The notes beneath the pieces were generated by a model, which made no database searches, was not told the DNA's origin, and saw nothing but the letters and a program-made list of their open reading frames with translations. A stretch of 64,000 nucleotides of DNA from Hirsutella rhossiliensis (Eukaryota > Ascomycota > Sordariomycetes > Hypocreales > Ophiocordycipitaceae). How positions within the stretch are numbered: the first letter of the stretch is position 1; each line of letters opens with the position of its first letter. A program made the position numbers and the translations under genes. The stretch covers positions 2,294,001 to 2,358,000 of the forward strand of contig NW_025408673.1 of assembly GCF_020360975.1 (NCBI RefSeq), read 5' to 3'. Below are positions 10,995-22,410 of the stretch, piece by piece.

Positions 10995-13900
10995 GATGCA
11001 ATGGAATATGCCGCATGCAGGCCCTGACCAAACCCACTGACAGGGGCCTCATGGAAGCGTTCGTGCCGGGGAGTCAAGGAATTGCGCTACGTGTCCAAAA
11101 GTGGCTCTTGGTTGATGGCCAGAGCAGGCAGCGTTGGCGCGCCTGGCCTTAGCCGCTGCGGTGTCAACCCAACCTGCATGGCATGTGCTCTTCTGGCCAT
11201 GAAACTGCCGCCATTGGCTCTCGAGTCCCCTGGGTGCCGCACTTCAAAGTGTTTGATCCTTGCATGGAACCGGTGTGGTGGACCTCTGTCTCCATGGACA
11301 AGGGGTCTAGGACGAGGTCCCCACGAACTAGACAACGGTTTCTAGCCTGATGAGGTTTGGTGGATCTATCGCCCCCCTGGCCAGTCGATCTCGCAGCTTG
11401 GAACGTTCTCGTCCTTCCGGCGCTTTTCGGACGAGCCCAATGGCCTTTGGTGATGCCTTGGGCTCCTCGACGCGGCCTGGGACTCATTCGATCCCCACAT
11501 CCCTGCTCAACGGGTCTCTGGCTTGTCCGTGACCATAGAAGGCCTTTTGCTGCCCTACTGGTCTCTCATAGCAACGCCTACAAGGATGGACGAGCAGGGG
11601 CAGAAGATTCCCCGTGCTGGACGAACGGGTTCGGCCGAGTCCGATGCCGTGACCCTGGAAGCGAGCCCCGAGCAATAAGGCTCATCACAGAGTGTTTTTG
11701 CCAGTTGAAGAGATTTCCTCCGCCCTGGATGGCCCCCTTGAGCAGCCGTGTTGGTACCGGAACGCTCTTTGCTGCTCTTGAGGGCCAACGCCTTCCGATT
11801 CCTGCCGTGCCCTTGAGGCGAGTATGATGAGACTCTCTTCTCCCCCTTGTTCAGGGTTACATTGGTTCCACCCCCACATGAGACATGGTAGCTGTCGTGC
11901 TACGATCCCCTCCCCCGAATAGAAGTATGCATAGGTTGATGCCTGACAACAATTGACTCTACTCACTCGGCTCACGACTGTCGGCGCCAGCACGTTGGAC
12001 TCCCCCCACCCTCGCGCACACTGCTGCCCGCCACCCGGGACTGCTGTTGGAGGCTGTCAAAGTGATGTATGTAGGACGATTTCAACGCACTCGACGTATC
12101 GTTTTCCGTAACATGCTGTTGGCGCGGGACCTTTCCGCTGCCGGCAACGTTGATTCCTGGGCATTCACATGATGCACCTGTATTCGTAAATGGTGTCTAG
12201 CTCATGGACACGGTTCCCCTGGACTCTTTACCTGCGGCCCACCACCTAGGCTTTGCGGCAAATAGCTTTGCATGGCAGCCATGGGCATCTGGGCGCGCAG
12301 AGCGTTGCTGCGGCTCAACAGCGGTGTCTCAATAAGCACAGGGCTATGGAGAAGAGTGTTTACAATGCTCCGCCAGACTTGGCAATGAGGTCGGCCGAGA
12401 TGACGGCATCAGCGGCACGGGCGGATTACAATGGCGGCAATACCTGATGGGATGGTTGGCAAATTGGCTTTGCGTCCGCATCGAGACGACTTCTCAGGGG
12501 CGGCGTGCTCCTGACTGAACGCCTTGGGAGAAGATCAGATCCGACTCCTCGCTTCGAACCTGTCTTCCTTGCCTCTTCAGGGGTGAGCAGGAGAAGACGT
12601 TAACCTGGGTAGGAAAGGGATGAGGTAGGCAGCTTAGTAAACGTTGGTGAGCCAACCGGTCCTCACCTTGGCTCCGCAGCCTTATTCTGCGGTCCTTTTC
12701 TCTCCTTCGCCCAAGACCCATTCTTTCTTTCGGTCCTGTGTCAGAGTCCTCTGCGGAAACTTTATTCCACGGTGGGGGAGAAATGAGAGGGAGAAAGGGG
12801 GTGAAGGGGGGGGCGAATGAGTAAGGAAGGGGTCGGAGGAACGGGTTATGAGAGAGCTGGGAGAGATGGGGACGTGGGGGGTGGAGGGAGGAAGGGAGGA
12901 AGGCTCTTGTCGGCGGTACTTGAGCCAGTGTGTGGCTGGCTTGCGGCACGATAAGAGGTGGGAGAGGAGGTTATATGTTGTTAGCTGGGCGCGGGAAGCA
13001 AGTGGCAAACAACGGCACGGCCAACCAGCAGACGCCTCGTGTCTGGCTGCTTGGCGAAATCGTCTGCATCGCCAGGCTTCGACGGCTGCGGTGCGAGCCG
13101 TACGTCGAGGCGCGCCGGAAGACGAGGTCTGTGTTTTGGTTGCTGCTGCTTCGTTTCTTTTTCCTTGTCTCTCTTCCTCGCTGCCGTGATGGCTCCTGTC
13201 AATGGCTCGCGAGAGGCGCCACCCGGGTGTCGTGCGACGTCCCTCCCGCCCTTTGGTGCTCCCCCCTGGACACGGAACTCGGGAGGGGGTCTGGGAAGGT
13301 GGCTTTGTTGACGTGAAGCCGGGAGCGCGTGGTTTCCACGAGAAAGGGGAGACGTGGCGTGGCCGCCTCCCCCGACTTTCGATCCGCGACACATGCTCGC
13401 CATCGCCTTGGCGGTGCGGTACGAAACGCCTGCTGCCCCTGCTCCCTTGTTTTTTGTCCTCCCCCCACCCGGAGGAGGCACTGTCGTTAGCTGTTGGCCC
13501 GTTTTGCACACCCAGTCTAGGCAGAGAGAGAGCCGGGACAGACGGTATCCCGAGACGTGGTCATGGTGGGCCGTGACTCAAAAAGGCCGTCCAGAGAAAA
13601 GAGGAGGCGGGCAGGGAGACCCAGGAGTGAGTGAATGGCAGAGCGAGCCTCTCCCAATGGAGCGGGCAGGCACAGATGGCAGGCGGCCTCGAAACCAGCC
13701 TGGGCCGCACAAGAAGCTTGGCTGCCGACGGCTTTGACACACGGCCTCTTCACCGCCCAAGCAAGGCATGACGTCCTGGGGGGTGGGGGGTGGAGGGTGT
13801 CCGCGCAAGGTCTCGCTCGATTCTGTCATTTATCTGTCTTCTTTTAAAACATTGCTCGCAAAACTCCTTTTGCCAAGGAAGCGGAAGGGGAAAGCTTTGA

Positions 13901-16900
13901 GCAATGACGCGAAGAAAAAAGGGAGATCGGCGGCCAGCCTGACGAGACAGTCGCGCAACGACCCCCTTTTTGTGGTTTATTTTCTGCGAAAAGGGGGGGG
14001 GGGGGGGGACATGCCCCTCCCCGCCCCCCCCTTTTCCCTCTCTGAGGTCCTTCAAGGTAACGGTCGGAGTTGACCGCACAGCAGGCACGGCTTGACCGCA
14101 TATCAAGCATTCTAGGGCACCTCTCCAGCGGTGATGGAACGGGCTATGGCAGGCGAGCGCTTGCTGGCCCATGCGTTCTCCCTCCGCCCCTCCCCCCCCT
14201 TTCCGCAAGGTGGTAAAAGAGGGGAGCCGATGCTGTACGAGAGCGATCCGTGAGGAGCCAGGCCTCAAAGATCGGTCACGGCCTTGGGCCCCCCTTTCCG
14301 TGGCTCGTCTTCCTTGTCATCTGCCATGCGGGTATGTAGAAGCGGGTAAGATCGATGTGCTGCTGTGTGCGTCTGAACTCGGGGGGCCTCCTGGCATCGA
14401 AGCCCGGGATGTGCATGCGCAGTGGCCATCCAGCTTTCGCGTCAAGCCGATGCTAGCCTGTCACCCGACACCGCCATTCGTCCATTGCTATTTCCGTGAT
14501 GCTTCTACGTTGCTCCTTTTTTTAACCTACCTCAATCGTTCTGGCCTGCTGGTCTTGACGGGAAGCGTGTCACTCTCGGCTCCCCGTTCTCTTGGCCCTC
14601 TTGGGCTTGTGCATATGTGGATGTGAGTTTCCGCCTTGTGTCGACGCCCGAGCAGAAACGGGAGAGGCTGTGGTGTCTGCTCGGCCGTCGTGGCCAGGCC
14701 CCCTTCATACTGTAGTGCATCATCCTCTTCATCTTATTTCTGCCGAGCACTGATAAGAAACTCATTTCCTCTCAGGCTCAAGAATCAATTTCCCTTCTTT
14801 TTTGTCCTTCCTTTTTGTGTTGGCTGTCCCAACCCTGCCGCCGCCCGGCTCCCACTGCCGAACCCCCGGTTCCGAAACGCCGGGCCGGCCCCACCGGAAT
14901 CGGGAGTCGGGGCCACTACGCCCGACACAGGAGGGGGCCATTTCACACGCGCAGCCCTACACTTATACCATCTCGCCCATCCCCAGTCGAACCGGCAAAC
15001 TTTAAATATCGAAGTTTCCTCGCTTATAGCTCATCGTGGACCCTGGCACGGACGCATGTGCCACGCTCAAATCGTCGGTGTCCCTCCTGTCTTCCATTGG
15101 AGAGAGAAAAGGGGGGGGGGGAGGTGGTCCCCCACCCCAGTGCTGTTGGACATGATGCCAACGCCCGCTTGACGCCCTGACCACTTGAATATTTTTATTT
15201 TACGCCTTCTTCTTTAATCCTCTGCTGTTGTTTTTTCATTCGTCCGAGGGGCAATATTCAGAATAATGTATATTGATTTAAAAGGAAAACGTGAACGGGA
15301 TGGGCTCCGTCTCGCTCGCCTACGAATCCAACCCATAATGACGAGCCAGATAGGCCTCTGCGCCGACTCTGTCATCGACTTCGGCCTCGCCTTTACTGTT
15401 TCCTTTTTCCTTTCTCCTTTCGGCGGTGCTCTCAAGTGCGCAATCACCGTCCTGCGGCCGACGCACCCCGGCCACGCCATCAAGCCCTTGCCCCCCCCCC
15501 CCCTTCCTTTCTCTTGCCTGTTCGCTAGCTGAAGCAATGGCATGATATACGTGAAACTTCCCTGTTCCCTGTAGGTATACCTATGTGTCTGCCTCTTCGT
15601 CTACTCTTTACCCTTGCTCCCTCTCAGGGTCCCCCACACCTCCTCGTCTCTCCCCCACATCTTTCAACCCAGATGCTGCCAGTGCCTATTTCTTCTTTCG
15701 TTTCAAATATGACTTGTGTCTTGTGACCGTCTTTTGCCAAGAGTGGGGGTAAAAGGGAGATAGGCTTTGAACAATAAACGCCTTCTCCTGGTGTGTATGC
15801 ATGTTCTTCCTACTCTGGGTCCTCGCAACATACTGTGCACGCCCAGTCAGGCCACGGCCTTGTCAGCGCTGCGCCACGTGCGACAAACGGCTGGCACGAT
15901 GTCCGCGCGCCCTCGGGAAAGCGAGGTGAAGGAAACAGAGGCAGAGAAGCCGGCGCAGAGGGAGGGCGGCGTGTGGATGACGAAGAGCGGGCCCAGCCGC
16001 CGCCGCTGCCTTGCATCTGAAGCTGCGGAAACGTCATGCGGCGTATTTCTCTGTCTCCCTTGATCTCTTGTCTGCCTCCCAGTTGTTCCACAAACGGTAA
16101 GAGCAAAGGAAAGGCGAGAAAGAGGGCAAGCCACCTCCTCGGCCACGAACGACCCGCACAAGAACGAGGTAAAGCTCGAGAATTGAAATAAATAAATAAC
16201 CATCGAAATAAAAATGAAAGCCAAGCCAAGCTCGCGCACAACCCACGGCATCCCATATCTGCTCTCTATGTGGGCAACAGGCCCTTTCCCGCGCCAACCA
16301 CCCGGTGGCCCATGTGTCACGACGCGAATGCACGCTGCCAACGCACGGGGCCCGGCTTGTTGGGCCTTGCCCACGCAAGAGACAGAGGGGGAAAAACAAG
16401 AGTGGGAGAGGGCAAAGTAATAGAAGAGGAGGCAGCCTGAGAGAAATAGAGACAGAGATATCGCTCATGGTGGTAGGCGGAGACGAGATTGCCACCAACC
16501 GCGGGCTCTTCGTCGTCACTCGGCGTAGCAGGTTCATCGTGGAGCCCAAAGTGTCTATGTGTGTGTTCCAGATTCTCTTCAATTATTTTTATCAATTTTC
16601 TTGCCCTTGTTGCTTTCTTGGCTGTGCATGTGTGTGCCCTCAGAAACGACTCGACTCGACTTGAGGTGAAGAGGAGGGAGGGGCCAGAGCCTGGGGGTCG
16701 GGACCAAGATCAAGTCGGTCAGGGGAAGGGGGGGGGGCCGTAGAGGAGACCAAGCCAGAGAAGCGGAGAGAGGCAGTAGCCAGCAGCGAGGGCAGCAAGA
16801 CGACGAGCAGGCAGGAGGGGGCAGGCAGCGTTTTTCTTGTCGCTGTTGGGCCGCGGCCGCTGCGATGGCGCGCGCGTCTCGAGCCGACGAGATGGGCAAA

Positions 16901-17476
16901 GGCTATAAGTGAGCGGTGTGCGTGCGGATGCTTACCTTGTGGCCCTCTTTTTTCTCTTGCTGTAGAATAAGAGAAGACGGCCCGTCGTTTTTTTATTTGC
17001 ACTTGGTCTTCTTAATTTTTTTCCTTCTCGGCCTTTTTCTTCTCATCAACCCCCTTCTGCTTCTCCCGTCCTTTCCCTCCTTCGGACGCCGCGAGACGGA
17101 CGGCCGGACGGATCGGATGGGAGCGACGACGACGACTGGAAGTATAATGGGATAAGAAACCTCGCTGGAGAGATGGGATGACGACGGACAAGCTCTTGTG
17201 ACAAAAGATCCCTCCTCCCGGTTCGGCTTCTCCATATCCTTCTCGACCCTCTTCTTCATCTTCGTCATCTTGGCCTTCTTCTTCATCTTCTTCTCCTCCA
17301 TCCCCTGGTTTGCTCTGCCTTCAACTCCCCTCGCTTGTCTTGCTGGCTCGTCCATCTCGTCCCCTCCATTCCAACCGCCTCCCCCCCTTTAATAGACATC
17401 CCCATCGCCTTGGCCTTGGGCCTGCCCTGCCTGCCCCTCTCTTCCGAGTCCCGAGTCCGTCGCCACGTGGGAAAAC
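10995..17476. other. 6.5-kb stretch without a recognisable gene, rich in G and C runs
   Basis: Many frames up to 275 codons are present but they are low-complexity, overlap on both strands and show no domain. Long homopolymers occur: G16 at 13993-14008, G11 at 15111-15121, C13 at 15491-15503 and G10 at 16728-16737. From about 12.5 kb onward, purine-rich and pyrimidine-rich blocks alternate. The last part (17000-17470) is pyrimidine-rich on the plus strand, as in promoters and leaders of fungal genes. The stretch may hold a long upstream control region or a long leader of the bZIP gene; this is inference. Confidence 0.5.
13989..14035. repeat. G16 run forming an inverted repeat with a C-rich run
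   Basis: AAAA plus eight G (13989-14000) is matched by eight C plus TTTT (14024-14035), giving 12-bp arms around a G/C-rich loop. The full G run is 13993-14008. Confidence 0.85.
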
Positions 17477-18821
17477 ATGGATCCGTCAAGGGGTGACCTG
17501 AGCCACCACCCTCTCCCTCACCAGCATCCTCACCACCACCAGCCGCAGCAGCAACAGCAACAGCTTCGGCCGGACCACAGTGCCGCCAGCAGCTGCAACA
17601 GCAGCAGGAGACCCTCGATCCATGAACTGTCTCATAGCCACCTGCCGCCGCCGCCGCCTTCGGCACTGACTCAGCCACCGGTGAACCACGAGCCGTATCA
17701 CCCCGGCCTTCTCCTCCATCATCATCAGCAGCAGCACCATCAGCACCATCAGCATCAGCATCAGCATCAGCATCAGCATCAGCACCAGCACCAGCATCAG
17801 CATCCGCATCCGCACCATCAGCCTCAGCCTCTCGGCTTATTCACCGACAGCCAGAGCCAGTACATGGACCCCCCTCATGTACAACATTTTGGGCTGAATC
17901 AGTACTACACCATTGTAGGTAGAATCTTCTCTCCCCCGTCCCCAAGTTCCCGCCGCTCTTCGACCGGTTCTTCTTTACCTGTTTTCCGTCTCTTCGGACC
18001 CCCATACTTGATCCCTGCTCTTGGGGCTCCTCTGATCCCCCTCCCTTTCCCCCCGATTTCGCCTGTTGGTGTTGCTGAGCTGACATGGCCTCGTCAAGAA
18101 CACCGATTCGTCCACGACACCAGACCCGAACAACTTCTCTTACAGCTACACCAGCCCTCGCAGCACCGTCAGCGATCCCATCATCCCGACCCAGCCACTG
18201 CTTCAGGAAGAATCTCCCGAGGCCCCTCGACGGCGCCGTGAGAACCGCTACCGCAACGCTCCCCCGGGCGTTCTATCTGTAAGGAGCCCCCAGTCTCCTT
18301 CTCTCCGTGTCCTCTTCCTTTTTTTGTGTGTCTCTTTGTCTTCCCCTCGTGTTCCCCCCGAATTCGGTTGCTTCTTCGCGTCGTGTGTTTCCCCCAAGTC
18401 TTCTTGTTTCTTCGCGTTATCCCTGAGCCTCTCATCCCATCGCCCAGCTAACACACCCTCCCCCCCTTCTCAGCGCCGCAGAGCCCAGAACCGCGCCTCC
18501 CAGCGTGCCTACCGCGAGCGCAAGGAACAGCGCATCCGCGACTTGGAGGAGCTCCTTCGGGAATCCACTCAGCGCGAGCAGTCCATCAGCCAGGCCTTCG
18601 TGACCCTGAAGGCCGAGTGCGCAAGGCTGCGTGCCGAGCAACATAGCGACACCAGCGGGAGTCAATCATCACCACTGTCGCAGCAGCAGCACGGCCTGGT
18701 CGCCATGACTGCCGCAGGAGCCTTTGACGCGCCAGCTGCTGCTGTCGTCGAGGAGGCGCCTGACGTGACGGGCGAGTTTCACCTTTCTATGGACATGGCT
18801 AGCTTCTCCCATCACATGTAG
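17477..18821 (+). CDS. Fungal bZIP transcription factor
   Basis: Nuclear DNA-binding regulator. Three exons, all phase 0, 17477-17914, 18099-18278 and 18474-18821, give 321 aa. Exon 1 encodes a His/Gln-rich tract (HQHQHQHQ, about residues 75-115). Exon 2 ends with RRRRENRYRNAPPGVLS and exon 3 begins RRRAQNRASQRAYRERKEQR, a basic region of the N-x2-(A/S)-x2-(A/S)-x-R type. A leucine-zipper-like heptad follows (LEELLRESTQREQSISQAF). The basic region resembles fungal YAP/AP-1-like factors but has Ser and Tyr where YAP proteins usually have Ala/Gln and Phe. The C-terminus is short, with a hydrophobic-acidic patch. No orthologue name can be assigned safely. The second intron interrupts the coding sequence just before the basic region, so its retention would remove DNA binding. 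Confidence 0.88.
17716..17822 (+). repeat. CATCAG/CACCAG hexanucleotide repeat in bZIP exon 1
   Basis: Repeats of catcag and caccag encode alternating His-Gln. Being in frame in units of six, changes in copy number would alter tract length without a frameshift. Confidence 0.85.
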
Positions 18822-19273
18822 CGCGATGCTTGCCAAAAGGAGGGAAGGAAAAAAAAATGTATCCTGTCTCATTAGGAGCGGATGCCCAACGTGACACGTC
18901 GGAATGAGGCACACGGAGAGGGCAGTGTTATTGGTTTTTGCTTCAAGGGAGAAATCGGTGCAAAGATCTTGTTTGGTCATAGATGGCATCAGCCGGAGAA
19001 TCAACGAGGCCGGTTCGCCTCGGGCATCTTGGATAGAACATCATGTTGCAAGACGGGAGCTTAGCGGAGGTCGCTCAAACGACCATAGACGCCGCTCATG
19101 ACATTGGTGCAGGCGCAAAAAGTTCCTTCGGCAGAATCAGCCTTCTCACAGGTCCCAGAGTTCGTCCCAGGCCTGCCTCGCTTTATTCGAAGAGCAACCG
19201 ACTGGAATCTGGTTGCGGGACCCCCCAGAGAATAACTCCGTACGCCCAGCTCGAAAAGGAAAAATCACTACCG
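18822..19273. other. Convergent 3' flanks of bZIP and RAD52
   Basis: About 450 bp between two convergent genes. No separate gene is seen; it should hold both transcript ends. Confidence 0.6.
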
Positions 19274-20878
19274 TTAGACAAACTTTTGCCGTTTCGTATC
19301 GACACCATCTGCCGCTGTTGCGTTGCCCTGGCCGCTCGTATTAGCCGCGATGTCAACCAGCGGTGAGCGCGCTGCGGTCGTGGCGTTTCCGTCCCCCGGC
19401 AGTGGTCGCTTCATCGTTGGCGGCTTGTAAGATCCCCTGTTCGCCAGTGGGCTGCCCGGGCCGCCGGGCGCACCTATCCGCCCGGTCTGGTCAAGTGATG
19501 GATTCACTACGTTGCCTCGAGTGCCATTCACCGATTGTCGCCCCGGGGCCTGACTGCTGGTGGGCGGAACGTGCTGCCCGTTCCTGGCCACCGGTCTCGA
19601 CGCGGAATGGTCGATTCCAGGCGTCTTCCGGATAGACGGGCTCTCGGCCTTGGGGTTGAAAAGCTGTTTTGGAGGGCCGGCATTCACGTTGCCGGTCTGT
19701 CCGGGAACGCTCGCGTCAGAATTCGGGATCACAGACCTGGCGGAAAAGAACGCAACCGGTTCTGACGAACCGCCAGCCGGTTGAGGCGCTGGCCGCTGCG
19801 GGGGGTGGACAGCATTGTTGATAGTATCTCGGCCACGGGCTGCCGGCATGGGGCGATTCTGATTCTGGGGTCCCTCGTAATGTGTCGTGGAGCTCCGGGT
19901 AGCCGGCTTCGGTGTCTGTGGCGGACGACCATTGCTTGGCCCCGAGGCGGTTCCAGAAAGGGCCCGCGTGGGTGGCTGCTGAGGCGGTGGATTCGTAGCG
20001 GGTTTCTCGTTGGATCCTTGTGCCTGGATCGGGACAGAGGGCAGGACAATCTCGTCCGGGTGGCCCTCTCCTGGGACGCAAAAGTCGGCCTCGTCGAGTT
20101 CTACGGGTATTCAGCGTCGATCTCCTCGAAGGCGTCGGACGAGAGCATACCTCCGATTAAGTCCTCAAACGATTCTGCGGATTCCATCTTGAAAGGGACG
20201 AGAGCCGCGTTGCCTGTAGCCTCGGCCTTCTCCGGGTCCTTCCTCACGAAATCTGCGTGGCGGTGCAGGTTGTCTTGATCAAACTTCTTTACGGGTTGGG
20301 CCTTGACCTTTGTAACGAGCTTGACGTATTCTTGGTCATAGATGCAGTTGCCTAGCACGTTGCCAAAGCTCCTCAACGCTCGCTTCATCCCGTCCGTCGT
20401 GCCCTCTTTCTTGGCCTTTTCAAATGCCATGGCTTTGCCTCTGGCATTTTCGATGGAGCCGTAGCCAATGTCTTCGTGATATGTGCCGTCGCGAAGGGTG
20501 ATGCGGACAATGACGGAGAGGCCGATGCTGACGCGCTGGGACTGCGGATTCTCGTCGGCGAAGTCGACCTGGATGTTCTGGATGGACGATGACCATCCGT
20601 TGAAGCCAAAGACTTCGTTTGCGAGGCCGATGCACTTTTCAGCGGTGAGATAGTGCACCCGAGAGCCGCCGGGTCCCGACCGTGAGGATATGTACTCAGG
20701 CCCGAGCTGCTTGTCGAGCTTAGACGCGATGGTGGCAATCTCCTTGGCCGTCCATTCCGACACACGGGGGCGCGCCTCTTCGAAGGGGTTGACCCACGCC
20801 TTGTGCTGGTCGCCTGGGCTGGAGCGCCTCGTTAGCACATGAGGGGCCGGCGCAACAGGGAAGGGCTTACGCGGGCAT
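19274..20878 (-). CDS. RAD52: Rad52 homologous-recombination mediator
   Basis: Anneals single-stranded DNA and loads Rad51 in double-strand break repair. Three exons give 500 aa: 20878-20871 (only MPA), 20818-20151 and 20100-19274. The Rad52/Rad22 N-terminal domain is clear: RPRVSEWTAKEIATIASKL, EYISSR, RVHYLTAEKCIGLANEVFG, FNGWSSSIQ, VIVRITLRDGTYHEDIGYG, KAKKEGTTDGMKRALRSFGN, LGNCIYD (about residues 15-180). The C-terminal half is Pro/Ser-rich and ends with a basic KRQKFV. The tiny first exon was chosen because MPA|PGDQH matches fungal Rad52 starts and avoids a long unrelated upstream extension. The last intron is 50 nt (20150-20101) and its TAG acceptor follows an in-frame stop route: unspliced RNA would end at EIDAEYP. 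Splicing gives IGELDEADF and restores the frame. Confidence 0.95.
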
Positions 20879-21609
20879 GACAAGCGACGGATGAAGTTAT
20901 CCGTGCATTCGCGTCCGCTGACAATGGCGGAACAGGCAGTCTGGAGCAAAAGGGCACCTTTGGCGGACGGCCTGGTTCGACACGCGTCGGCTGGAAAGGG
21001 TTGAAGCGCGTTGGGAGATACAGAGTGACAGGTTATCACGTGATGGCCACTCGCGCGCACAGTGCTGCACTTGGTGCTTTTCCCAATGCAGGTAAAACGG
21101 GAGTGCCCGTGACCGCCCCGCTTGCCCGGGCCTCTTCTGGCCGCAATTTCGCCTCACGAGATTGAGAGGCTCATGAGGAGCGTTTCAAGGAGTTGAGGCC
21201 TGTTCAACATGTACATACACAATTGCAAGGCTCGATCCGGGCCGTATGCCCGGTATCTCTGGTTCACTCGAGCTCTACCTGCTCGCCGGCATGCATCCAT
21301 CAAAGCAAAGCAACGACACAAATCCTCCCATTACCAAGGCGAGCGTTCCACGCAACACATGCCGAGCTATATACATACGAGAGAAGAGTTATCAGTGATT
21401 TGGGTCCCCTTCGCTTGCGAATGCCGGTCAAGGGATATCAACAGCCACAATCGGGAAAAAACGCCGTCCCATCCAGCTGCGCATGAGTGAAGAACAATGC
21501 GCGCCAAAGTCTATGCTGCCGTTGATGCCAGAGAAAGAAAAGGTTGGGTCAAGTGCGTCGTCATATTTCTGCAAACACCTCGGCAGCCCCTTGATGCCGT
21601 TTCCAGGCC
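20879..21609. other. RAD52 promoter side and CUT8 3' flank
   Basis: Two genes on the same strand are separated by about 730 bp. Frames on this stretch lack domains. No clear control motif was identified. Confidence 0.55.
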
Positions 21610-22410
21610 TCACCACGGTCCAACCCGCACAGGTAATCCGTAGGTTCCCGCCATGAGCTGGTTAAGAATCGAGGTTTGGTCCGAGGATGGTGGCTGATTC
21701 GACGCCATCCAGCCGACACTGCTTCCCATGGCAGACATTGCCGAGCCGAGGCGCCCGCCAGACTGCTCGTTGTGTCGGAAGAGGGTCTGGTCCCAACCGC
21801 CCGAGTGCAGGTTGATGCCCCCGCCTCGCTTTCCTGCTTCGTTGATGACCAGAGCCCACGCCCTCGAAATTTCCTCGTAGGCGTTTTCTTTGTGGTGACG
21901 ATACGCGTGTGCTTGCCAGTTGGGCAGCTCGTGGATGAGCTTGGTGGCCCCGTCGAGATATTGCAGCGACTTCGTGGGTTGCAGTTCGATCGGAGGGAGA
22001 AACTGGGGCGTAAAGTCTGACAGGGCGTCGATGAGGGCAACCATGGGCTCCTTGATGCGGCAGTATGTGTACTCAGGGCTCGAATCGCCATAGGGGATGG
22101 CCGCCTTCAACTTGTCTTGGTAGCCTTGCAGAACCTGGAGAGCGGACGCGGCCGAGGGGCGCGGAGCCCCGGTGACGACCTCGTGGCCGATGTCCGGGTG
22201 TCGTTCGCAGATGCGTTCGAGCACGGTTCGCAGTTGGCCAACGTCGAGCGTTTCGAGGAGTCGAGGGAGATTCAACGGTCTGCCAACCATGTCATTCGCT
22301 CGGATTTTTTTCGATGGACGGACGAGTGTTCTTGACGGGACGGCCGGAGAACTCGAAGGGGACATAGTCTCGTCGCCATCTTCGTCGGCTTTTCGTTTTC
22401 GGCTGGTCAT
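21610..22410 (-). CDS. STS1: Cut8/Sts1 nuclear proteasome-tethering factor
   Basis: Tethers the 26S proteasome to the nuclear envelope in fission and budding yeast. Single exon, 266 aa. It starts MTSRKRKADEDGD, a basic-acidic N-terminus with a likely nuclear localisation signal, then has the family core: GRPLNLPRLLETLDVGQLRTVL, ICERHPDIGHEVV, SALQVLQGYQDKL, MVALIDALSDFTPQFLPP, SLQYLDGATKLIHELPNW, and YEEISRAWALVINEAGKRGGG (about residues 43-220). A GGWDQTLFRHNEQSGGRL stretch completes the core. Length is normal for fungal Cut8. It lies upstream of RAD52 on the same strand; both act in the nucleus, but no functional link is implied. Confidence 0.93.
   Translation of the reverse strand: MTSRKRKADEDGDETMSPSSSPAVPSRTLVRPSKKIRANDMVGRPLNLPRLLETLDVGQLRTVLERICERHPDIGHEVVTGAPRPSAASALQVLQGYQDKLKAAIPYGDSSPEYTYCRIKEPMVALIDALSDFTPQFLPPIELQPTKSLQYLDGATKLIHELPNWQAHAYRHHKENAYEEISRAWALVINEAGKRGGGINLHSGGWDQTLFRHNEQSGGRLGSAMSAMGSSVGWMASNQPPSSDQTSILNQLMAGTYGLPVRVGPW

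Noticed and set aside
12530..12660. tRNA-like B box (ggttcgaagc on the minus strand)
   Set aside because: No matching A box, anticodon arm or acceptor stem could be folded around it.
12682..13509. 275-codon minus-strand frame
   Set aside because: Arg/Ser/Pro-rich and overlapped by other equally long frames on both strands.
20101..20110. Frameshift or premature stop in RAD52
   Set aside because: A 50-nt intron with GTATGC donor and TAG acceptor restores the frame exactly, so the gene is intact.
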